In this document: piece by piece, positions 1 to 5,157 of the stretch | Layout: every line of letters begins with the position of its first letter | How positions within the stretch are numbered: the first letter of the stretch is position 1 | Assembly (NCBI GenBank): GCA_013042925.1 | Contig: JABDPH010000325.1 | Coordinates: 1-5,157, forward strand | DNA from: Eudoraea sp. | GTDB lineage: Bacteria > Bacteroidota > Bacteroidia > Flavobacteriales > Flavobacteriaceae | Direction of reading: 5' to 3' | DNA length: 5,157 nt | Translations under genes and position numbers: made by a program | The notes under the pieces: generated by a model | Told to the model about the DNA's origin: nothing | The model's input: only the letters and a program-made list of their open reading frames with translations | Databases searched by the model: none

Positions 1-2150
1 GGCCAGGAAGAGATGACCAGTGCCTCCGATGGTTTACGATCTGAAATACGCTGCCATATTTCTTCCGATAGGAAAGGCATAAATGGGTGAAGTAGTTTTA
101 AATTATTCTCAAAAATAGCTATGATTGCAGTATAAGTCTTTTTATCAATTGGCTGCTGATAGGCTGGCTTTACAATTTCGAGTAGCCATGAACAAAAATC
201 ATCCCAAACGAGCTTGTATATGGTCATTAAAGCCTCAGATATGCGATATTTACTAAAATGGTCCTCAATCTCCATAAGCACCTGATTGAACCTGGCTGTA
301 TACCATTCAATCCCTTTCAAAGAAGATTCAGGTTGCGGTAGTTCTGCAATTTCCCAACCCTTTACAAGTCGAAATGCATTCCATATTTTATTTGCGAAGT
401 TCTTACCTTGCTGGCACAGCGCTTCATCAAACAATAAGTCATTCCCAGCAGCGGAACTTAATAATAAACCAACTCGGACCGCATCTGCTCCAAAATTTGA
501 AATTAATTTAAGAGCATCAGGAGAATTACCTAAAGATTTAGACATTTTACGTCGTTCTTTATCGCGAACCAAACCGGTTAGGTAGACATTATCAAATGGT
601 CTTTCTCCTCTAAATTCATACCCGGCAACGATCATCCTGGCTACCCAAAAAAACAAAATATCGGGTGCGGTAACCAGATCACTTGTTGGATAATAATAAT
701 TAACCTCCTCATTATCCGGGTCCATGATTCCACCAAAAACACTAATTGGCCATAACCAGGAAGAAAACCAGGTGTCTAGTACGTCTTCATCTTGTTGTAA
801 ATCCTTTACGGTTAGCCCAGGATTCCCAGATTTATCTTTTGCTTTGACCAATGCATCCTCTATTGATGCTGCTACCACAAAATCGTTTTCGCCATCTCCA
901 TAATAATACGCAGGTATTCTTTGTCCCCACCACAGTTGACGGGAAATATTCCAGTCCCGGATATTTTCCATCCAGTGACGATATGTGTTTTCAAATTTTC
1001 TTGGAAAAAATTTCACTTCCCTGGTTTCCAGAACAGCGGAAAGGGCGGGCTTGGCTAAATTTTCCATTTTAAGGAACCATTGATCTGAAAGTCTTGGTTC
1101 TATAACAACTTTTGTTCTTTCAGAAGTGCCTACTTTATTTACATATGGTTCCACCTTCGTTAAAAACCCTTTTTCTTTTAATTCTTTAACAATTGCTTTA
1201 CGCGCTTCAAACCTGTCCATTCCTTCATAATGCAATCCGAATGAATTCAAGGATGCATCGTCATTAAAAATATCAATAGTTTCCAGTTGATGTTTTTCTC
1301 CAAGAAGCTTGTCATTTTCGTCATGTGCGGGTGTAACTTTTAGACAACCAGTTCCAAATTCCATAGTAACATAGTCATCTTCAATTATTGGAATTACCCT
1401 GTTGCATATAGGCACGATTGCCTTTTTACCTTTTAAACTGCGGAAACGCTCATCATTTGGATTAATACATATGGCGGTATCACCAAGAATGGTTTCAGGA
1501 CGTGTAGTTGCAATGGTAACTATATCATCGGAACCTTCAATGGAATAAGCAAGGTAATATAACTCGCCATTGCGCTCTTCATATATTACTTCTTCATCTG
1601 ATAATGTTGTTTTTGCCTGGGGGTCCCAGTTCACCATTCGATATCCACGATAAATTAGCCCTTTCTCATATAATTCAATAAAAACTTTGATTACTGAGAC
1701 AGACATATCGTCATCCATCGTAAATTTTGTGCGATCCCAGTCACAAGAACACCCCAATTTTTTTAATTGCTCTAAAATTACGCCCCCGTATTCATGTGTC
1801 CATTCCCATGCATGTTCCAAGAAATCCTCTCTTGAAATATCCTTTTTACCAATTCCCTGTTCCTTAAGCTTAGCTACCACTTTGGCCTCCGTTGCAATAG
1901 AAGCATGATCTGTTCCGGGCACCCAGCACGCATTCAGACCAAGCAGGCGAGCTCTTCTTATTAGGACATCCTGAATGGTGTTGTTTAACATATGACCCAT
2001 ATGCAGAATCCCTGTGACATTTGGCGGTGGTATAACAATGGTATAGGGCTCCCTATCATCGGGTGTTGAATGAAAATATTTATTATCCATCCAATAGTTA
2101 TACCAATGGTCTTCTACTATCTGCGGCTCATATTTTGATGGAATATCCAT
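1..2150 (-). CDS. valS: Valyl-tRNA synthetase (ValRS), 3' end cut off by the window edge
   Basis: Cytoplasmic class Ia aminoacyl-tRNA synthetase that charges tRNA-Val with valine using ATP and hydrolyses mischarged Thr-tRNA-Val. The minus frame is open for 716 codons from ATG at 2150 to the left edge. The ATP-binding HIGH signature reads HMGH at residues 50-53, just after [16 protein letters not shown] follows, then the CP1 editing domain (about residues 150-340) with TTRPET at 215-220 and TPAHD ending at D277. The catalytic core resumes with [12 protein letters not shown] (399-410) and KMSKS is intact at 535-539. The anticodon-binding helical domain begins near residue 590 and includes [13 protein letters not shown] shortly before the edge. 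Bacteroidota ValRS is about 870-880 residues, so roughly 160 are missing: the end of the anticodon domain and the C-terminal coiled-coil tRNA arm. All visible motifs are intact, so this looks functional. The start is the only sensible one: [10 protein letters not shown] precedes the conserved core, with no Shine-Dalgarno, as is usual in this phylum. Confidence 0.97.
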   Translation of the reverse strand, partial: MDIPSKYEPQIVEDHWYNYWMDNKYFHSTPDDREPYTIVIPPPNVTGILHMGHMLNNTIQDVLIRRARLLGLNACWVPGTDHASIATEAKVVAKLKEQGIGKKDISREDFLEHAWEWTHEYGGVILEQLKKLGCSCDWDRTKFTMDDDMSVSVIKVFIELYEKGLIYRGYRMVNWDPQAKTTLSDEEVIYEERNGELYYLAYSIEGSDDIVTIATTRPETILGDTAICINPNDERFRSLKGKKAIVPICNRVIPIIEDDYVTMEFGTGCLKVTPAHDENDKLLGEKHQLETIDIFNDDASLNSFGLHYEGMDRFEARKAIVKELKEKGFLTKVEPYVNKVGTSERTKVVIEPRLSDQWFLKMENLAKPALSAVLETREVKFFPRKFENTYRHWMENIRDWNISRQLWWGQRIPAYYYGDGENDFVVAASIEDALVKAKDKSGNPGLTVKDLQQDEDVLDTWFSSWLWPISVFGGIMDPDNEEVNYYYPTSDLVTAPDILFFWVARMIVAGYEFRGERPFDNVYLTGLVRDKERRKMSKSLGNSPDALKLISNFGADAVRVGLLLSSAAGNDLLFDEALCQQGKNFANKIWNAFRLVKGWEIAELPQPESSLKGIEWYTARFNQVLMEIEDHFSKYRISEALMTIYKLVWDDFCSWLLEIVKPAYQQPIDKKTYTAIIAIFENNLKLLHPFMPFLSEEIWQRISDRKPSEALVISSW

Positions 2151-2190
2151 AATTTCGGTATAGTTTTTGTTCCAACAATCCGGGTATCAA

Positions 2191-2234
2191 AAAATGATTA
2201 TCACTTAAAATGTTAAACTTGCGATAATCATTTT
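2191..2234 (-). repeat. 12-bp perfect inverted repeat in the valS leader
   Basis: Arm AAAATGATTATC at 2191-2202 is exactly complementary to GATAATCATTTT at 2223-2234, with a 20-base spacer. In the predicted valS transcript it could fold as a hairpin, and its 3' arm runs into six U residues, which resembles a weak terminator or attenuator. Only two of the twelve pairs are G-C, so RNA stability would be low; the repeat may instead be an operator bound as DNA. The TGATTATC / GATAATCA halves are faintly similar to Fur-type boxes, but no complete 19-bp Fur palindrome is present. The role is unknown. Confidence 0.6.
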
Positions 2235-2261
2235 AATATTTACCTGATTGGAAATACGAAA

Positions 2262-2290
2262 CAAAAATAAGTAACGTTAGTAGATAACAA
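2262..2290 (-). promoter_or_regulatory. Predicted Bacteroidota-type promoter of valS
   Basis: Read on the minus strand, TTG at 2290-2288 is followed after 18 bases by TATTTTTG at 2269-2262. The second element fits the Bacteroidota primary sigma -7 consensus TAnnTTTG at every fixed position, and the spacing lies in the accepted range. Transcription would begin near 2257, giving valS a leader of about 105 bases, long enough to carry the inverted repeat at 2191-2234. The assignment rests on consensus matching only; in AT-rich DNA a chance match is possible. Confidence 0.55.
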
Positions 2291-2297
2291 AAGAATT

Positions 2298-2328
2298 TTG
2301 GATGTTGATACTAAAACATTTACATTTG
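2298..2328 (+). promoter_or_regulatory. Predicted Bacteroidota-type promoter of the DUF1573 gene
   Basis: TTG at 2298-2300 is followed after 20 bases by TACATTTG at 2321-2328, which fits TAnnTTTG at all six fixed positions. Transcription should start near 2333-2335, about 20 bases before the ATG at 2353. This location argues against the upstream in-frame ATG at 2302, because that codon would lie inside the promoter and not be transcribed. The -33 element is 7 bases from the -33 element of the opposing valS promoter, so the two polymerase sites abut. Confidence 0.65.
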
Positions 2329-2352
2329 AGATTCACCCAAAACCAAAAAGTA

Positions 2353-2739
2353 ATGAAAAAAATAGTATTAGTATTATTTGTAGGCCTACTTGCATTAAGT
2401 GTAAACGCCCAGGATAAAGCTGCTAAGATTGAATTTAAAACAGAAACCGTTGATTATGGTGTGATCGAAAAAGGTAGCGATGGCGTTAGAGTATTTGAAT
2501 TCACAAACACAGGAACAGCGCCTTTAATTATTAGTAAGGTAAGTTCTAGTTGTGGCTGCACTATTCCTAAAAAACCTGAAGAAGCAATTTTACCGGGTAA
2601 AACAGGAGAAATTCAAGTTAAATATGACACTAAGCGAGTTGGACCTATTAGAAAGGCAATAACCGTAATATCCAACGCTGATACGCCTACCAAAGTATTA
2701 AAAATTAAAGGCGAAGTAAAAAGCGTGGACGGGAAATAG
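2353..2739 (+). CDS. Secreted DUF1573 domain protein, 128 residues
   Basis: A small exported protein of the DUF1573 family, which is abundant in Bacteroidota; its biochemical role is not established. Residues 1-19 form a signal peptide (MKK, then a hydrophobic stretch ending in SVNA) with probable cleavage before Q20. The DUF1573 domain covers about residues 26-122: VDYGVIEKG, then FEFTNTGTAPLIIS, then the family hallmark SSCGCT at 65-70, then PGKTGEIQVKYDT and a closing strand LKIKGEV. The pattern suggests an immunoglobulin-like beta sandwich, as in the related ASH/MSP-type domains. C67 and C69 are the only cysteines in the mature protein. The frame extends upstream to an ATG at 2302, but that would bury the signal peptide behind 17 extra residues and lies upstream of the predicted transcription start, so ATG 2353 is preferred. 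It is monocistronic: divergent from valS and ended by the terminator at 2765-2793. A lipobox is absent, so the product is periplasmic or secreted rather than a lipoprotein. Confidence 0.93.
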   Translation: MKKIVLVLFVGLLALSVNAQDKAAKIEFKTETVDYGVIEKGSDGVRVFEFTNTGTAPLIISKVSSSCGCTIPKKPEEAILPGKTGEIQVKYDTKRVGPIRKAITVISNADTPTKVLKIKGEVKSVDGK

Positions 2740-2764
2740 AAAAATCCACTTGCTTATAAAAATT

Positions 2765-2793
2765 AAAACCGGAATTTTCATTCCGGTTTTTTT
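2765..2793. terminator. Bidirectional rho-independent terminator
   Basis: Arms AAAACCGGAAT (2765-2775) and ATTCCGGTTTT (2780-2790) pair perfectly over 11 bp around the four-base loop TTTC. On the plus strand the T-run spans 2787-2793 and ends the DUF1573 transcript 26 bases after its stop codon. On the minus strand the arm ends in TTTT followed by AATTTTTATA, so the same hairpin can end the convergent protease transcript. The protease stop codon (2794-2792) is one base from the stem. Confidence 0.9.
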
Positions 2794-4126
2794 ATTTAAA
2801 TGCCTTTTTGAGTACAAAAGAAAATAGTAAATCCTTATTATATCTCTCTATTAGAACCTTTACCCGTTTTCCTTCTTTTTCATTGAGCATTTTCATCACT
2901 TCCTGAAGTTTGTAGCTATGTATACGCTTTCCATTGACAGCTAAAATAATATCACCCTCCTGCAACCCAGCCACTTCTGCAGGACTGCCAGCTCTGATTC
3001 CGGAAACAATTATCTCAGGCACCAAACTAAGCCGGGTTTGATTTTCCATGAGAATCTGAACATTTCCAAAGGTCCTATTACTATTTATAACAAAGCCTCT
3101 ACTATCTGCAATCCGATCTGCGATGTATCTTACCCCATTATGCTGCAATTGCAAACCGCTCATATTATATTGGAAAGGAGCACTGAAATGCCTGTTTTTC
3201 TTTAAGGTAATTTGTTTTGCAGGATAGTTAAAAACAATATTAAAACGTTTAAGAATTGCCCCGCCAATACTACCGTTTCTATTCCCGGTAACTACTGATG
3301 TGCTGAAAGTCTCCATGTCCGGAAATGCCGCTTTTGCATCCTTTAAAGCAAACTCCCCCAAATTAATTGAATTTACCTTAGTTCGTTTACCAAATATGCT
3401 TCCATTTAAACCTTCACCTAAAAAATCCTGATAGTTTTGTTCAGGAATCCCAAGGCCTTTTTCCTCGTCCTGGAAAAGCCAAACGGCATCACTGCTGCCT
3501 GTATCAATTAAAAGTTTAACCGGTACATCTTTTGCCGTGCCGAAACCAACATTTCCGTCAATATATGCCTTGTTTCGTCTTAGAGCTATTGGTAATGTTT
3601 GCGATTTCTTATTCTCTTTCTCTTCATAAAATATAGGATCATGAAATTTAATATATTCCGCACTATAGTTAATTTCGACAACAAAATCTCTAAAGAGGTC
3701 ATAACCAATAATTCCATGAATGGGTATTCCGAGACTTGGAGAGAAATTCATTTCCTTATCCAGCACAACATATAATAGTTGACCGTAATTCCTGATATCG
3801 TTTAATTGGAAAAAATTATTCTTTGAACTTAATCCTTTGATCGGATCTCCACCCCCAAGGCCTTTAATTGTGATTTCCGAAACATTCTTTAATTGAATTG
3901 AATCCTGGTCCGAAACATTAAAAAGAATAGGTTTACTTACCCCTGAATCTAAGATAAAGGACAATTTCGCCCCATTAACTTCAATAGGTATTATTATAAG
4001 ATTATTGATTAAGTTAAATTTTACCTTTTCAAATTTCTTCCCTTTGGGCAAATTAAATCCTTGCGATAAACCATAGAATGGAATACACAGGATTAACAAT
4101 AAAATAAACTTTAAAAAGGTACGCAA
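2792..4126 (-). CDS. Secreted two-lobed aspartyl protease with C-terminal PDZ domain, TTG start
   Basis: Predicted exported peptidase of the retropepsin-like aspartyl protease family with a PDZ domain, a common Bacteroidota architecture of unknown substrate. Numbering here is from TTG 4126 (444 residues). Residues 1-21 are a signal peptide (MRTFLK, then ILLLILCIPFYGLS), with likely cleavage before Q22. Lobe 1 (about 30-160) has catalytic-type FILDSG with D60, and GIIGYDLF near 138-145. Lobe 2 (about 178-315) has LLIDTG with D208, and SIGGAILKRF near 286-295. Each lobe thus carries its own D-S/T-G plus the later hydrophobic-Gly element, as expected for a pepsin-like pseudodimer within one chain. 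The PDZ domain (about 372-444) shows AGSPAEVAGLQEGDIILAVNG, the usual carboxylate-binding fold signature. No in-frame ATG occurs before M126, so the start must be non-ATG. TTG 4126 gives a normal signal peptide; TTG 4165 adds 13 residues (MISLIYIELIISK) ahead of it and is the alternative. The gene is convergent with the DUF1573 gene and divergent from the aminotransferase. Confidence 0.9.
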   Translation of the reverse strand: MRTFLKFILLLILCIPFYGLSQGFNLPKGKKFEKVKFNLINNLIIIPIEVNGAKLSFILDSGVSKPILFNVSDQDSIQLKNVSEITIKGLGGGDPIKGLSSKNNFFQLNDIRNYGQLLYVVLDKEMNFSPSLGIPIHGIIGYDLFRDFVVEINYSAEYIKFHDPIFYEEKENKKSQTLPIALRRNKAYIDGNVGFGTAKDVPVKLLIDTGSSDAVWLFQDEEKGLGIPEQNYQDFLGEGLNGSIFGKRTKVNSINLGEFALKDAKAAFPDMETFSTSVVTGNRNGSIGGAILKRFNIVFNYPAKQITLKKNRHFSAPFQYNMSGLQLQHNGVRYIADRIADSRGFVINSNRTFGNVQILMENQTRLSLVPEIIVSGIRAGSPAEVAGLQEGDIILAVNGKRIHSYKLQEVMKMLNEKEGKRVKVLIERYNKDLLFSFVLKKAFK

Positions 4127-4278
4127 CTTGCTAATAATTAGTTCGATGTATATTAAAGATATCAAATAATAGCCAAACTTTATAATACTTTAACATTACG
4201 TTAGATGAACGGATAATAATAACTTTTATGTTGTTTTGTCCACAATGATTTCCCATTTTTGTTAAAACTTAGAACTTT
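4127..4278. other. Divergent intergenic region between protease and aminotransferase genes
   Basis: About 150 bases of AT-rich DNA between two divergent starts. On the plus side it holds a candidate promoter for the aminotransferase (4231-4261). On the minus side I found no full TAnnTTTG match: AAAGTTTG at 4181-4174 matches 7 of 8 positions of the pattern but lacks a TTG at a suitable distance. A 21-codon ORF on the minus strand (ATG 4196 to TAG 4131) ends four bases before the preferred protease start, in another frame. Confidence 0.5.
4231..4261 (+). promoter_or_regulatory. Candidate Bacteroidota-type promoter of the aminotransferase gene
   Basis: TTG at 4231-4233 is followed after 20 bases by CATTTTTG at 4254-4261, one mismatch from TAnnTTTG. 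The spacing equals that of the DUF1573 promoter. Transcription would begin near 4266-4268, leaving a leader of only about 12 bases before ATG 4279. No Shine-Dalgarno is visible in that stretch. Confidence 0.45.
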
Positions 4279-5157
4279 ATGCCAGCTATCTCAAGGAAGG
4301 GTCAATTAATGCCGGAATCTCCTATCAGGAAATTGGTTCCCTATGCGGAAGACGCAAAAAATCGGGGTGTTGAGGTAATACATTTAAATATTGGCCAACC
4401 AGATATTAAAACCCCAAAACAAGCTTTAGATGCGGTCAAAAACAATACAATTGAAGTTTTAGCCTACAGCAGGACGGAAGGGTCGGAAATCTATAGAAAG
4501 AAATTAAGCAACTATTACGAAAAGCAAAAAATACATGTCACACATAATGATATTTTAGTGACAACAGGGGGGTCAGAAGCTCTTTCTTTTACCCTGGGCA
4601 GCATTGCTGATCCAGGTGACGAAATAATAATTCCTGAACCTTTTTATGCAAATTACAATGGTTTTGCTACGGCAATGGGTATAACGGTTACCCCCGTTCT
4701 TGCCAGTATTGAAAATAATTTTGCACTCCCCCCTATTGAGGAATTTGAGAAGCTCATTACAAATAAGACAAGGGCAATTCTCATTTGCAATCCTGGCAAT
4801 CCAACTGGTTATTTATACAACAAAACTGAAATTCAGAAACTGGCATTATTGGTAAAAAAATACAACCTTTTTCTGGTCGCAGATGAAGTATACAGGGAAT
4901 TCACCTACGATGGTAAGGAGCACTATTCCATCTTACGGGAAAAAGATATAGAAGAACACGCCATTGTCGTTGATTCCGTTTCCAAGAGATATAGCATGTG
5001 CGGCGCAAGAATAGGTTGTCTTGTATCTAAAAACAAACAAGTTATAACGACTGCATTAAAATTTGCCCAAGCCCGGCTCTCTCCTCCAACATATGCACAA
5101 ATTGCCAGTGAAGCTGCTTTAGAAACGCCGCAGGAGTACTTTAAAGAAGTCATAGAA
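4279..5157 (+). CDS. PLP-dependent class I/II aminotransferase (aspartate aminotransferase-like), 3' end cut off by the window edge
   Basis: Cytoplasmic fold-type I aminotransferase that moves an amino group between an amino acid and a 2-oxo acid through pyridoxal 5'-phosphate. The visible 293 residues are open to the right edge; the family is about 395-400 residues, so roughly a quarter is missing, including the C-terminal arginine that binds the substrate carboxylate. Cofactor-site residues are all present: NIGQPD (37-42), TTGGSEAL (95-102, phosphate contact), PFYANY (121-126, aromatic stacking on PLP), NPGNPTG (171-177) with N174, ADEVY (201-205) with D202 and Y205, and SVSKRYSMCGARIG (233-246) with Schiff-base K236 and phosphate-binding R244. 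ATG 4279 gives MPAISRKGQLMPESPIRKLVPYA; the stretch before M11 matches the family's usual N-terminus, so ATG 4309 is less likely. The sequence resembles the aspartate aminotransferase I-gamma group, but the amino-acid preference cannot be read from this fragment, so no gene symbol is given. Confidence 0.95.
   Translation, partial: MPAISRKGQLMPESPIRKLVPYAEDAKNRGVEVIHLNIGQPDIKTPKQALDAVKNNTIEVLAYSRTEGSEIYRKKLSNYYEKQKIHVTHNDILVTTGGSEALSFTLGSIADPGDEIIIPEPFYANYNGFATAMGITVTPVLASIENNFALPPIEEFEKLITNKTRAILICNPGNPTGYLYNKTEIQKLALLVKKYNLFLVADEVYREFTYDGKEHYSILREKDIEEHAIVVDSVSKRYSMCGARIGCLVSKNKQVITTALKFAQARLSPPTYAQIASEAALETPQEYFKEVIE

Noticed and set aside
286..1908. Three plus-strand ORFs of 73-99 codons (286-585, 851-1072, 1687-1908)
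   Set aside because: They lie entirely antisense to the intact valS reading frame and their products show no recognisable domain.
2205..2231. Eight-codon minus-strand ORF (MIIASLTF) within the valS leader inverted repeat, as a possible attenuation leader peptide
   Set aside because: It has no valine codon, so it cannot sense valyl-tRNA in the usual way, and an ORF this short is expected by chance in AT-rich DNA.
2191..2234. Fur-type operator
   Set aside because: Each arm resembles half of a Fur box, but no continuous 19-bp palindrome or 7-1-7 pair is present, and valS is not a typical Fur target.
4070..4126. Lipoprotein signal in the protease (LILC at residues 11-14)
   Set aside because: The residue before Cys is Leu rather than Gly, Ala or Ser, and the Cys lies inside the hydrophobic core; an ordinary signal peptidase I site before Q22 fits better.
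4124..4196. A frameshift joining the ATG at 4196 to the protease
   Set aside because: The joined N-terminus would place about 20 mixed residues before the signal peptide, whereas TTG 4126 alone gives a normal signal peptide; a non-ATG start explains the data more simply.
4923..5153. Minus-strand ORF of 76 codons
   Set aside because: It is antisense to the aminotransferase region that carries the PLP lysine motif, and its translation resembles no known family.
1..5157. Mobile elements, CRISPR arrays, tRNA or rRNA genes, toxin-antitoxin pairs or a novel defence system
   Set aside because: No terminal repeats, regularly spaced repeats, transposase-like or nuclease-like frames or RNA gene motifs were seen; four intact or edge-cut genes account for nearly all of the window.

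Overview
The window looks like ordinary chromosomal sequence from a member of the Bacteroidota. The sequence-level reasons are AT-rich coding and intergenic DNA, A-rich translation starts with no clear Shine-Dalgarno sequence, promoter elements that fit the phylum's TTG / TAnnTTTG consensus, a ValRS with the [10 protein letters not shown] wording I associate with Bacteroidota enzymes, and a small secreted DUF1573 protein. The genus cannot be told from what is here.

Layout, left to right. Positions 1-2150 (minus) hold the first 716 codons of valyl-tRNA synthetase (valS); its C-terminus lies outside the left edge. Positions 2151-2352 are a divergent regulatory region. It has two back-to-back promoters whose -33 elements lie only 7 bases apart, and a 12-bp perfect inverted repeat in the valS leader. 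Positions 2353-2739 (plus) encode a 128-residue secreted DUF1573 protein. A strong bidirectional terminator at 2765-2793 separates it from a convergent gene at 2792-4126 (minus), a secreted two-lobed aspartyl protease with a C-terminal PDZ domain that starts at a non-ATG codon. A second divergent intergenic region (4127-4278) leads into a PLP-dependent class I/II aminotransferase (4279 to the right edge, plus), cut at residue 293.

The four genes alternate in orientation (minus, plus, minus, plus), so no two of them share an operon inside the window. Each appears to have its own promoter, although I could not find a convincing one for the protease. valS and the aminotransferase are cytoplasmic housekeeping or metabolic enzymes. 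The DUF1573 protein and the protease carry signal peptides and act outside the cytoplasm. No pathway links them; the neighbourhood looks like a conserved core region rather than an accessory island. I saw no mobile element, CRISPR array, RNA gene or phage signature, and no sign of a new biological system. The points most worth a second look are the regulatory DNA between valS and the DUF1573 gene and the unusual start of the protease gene.
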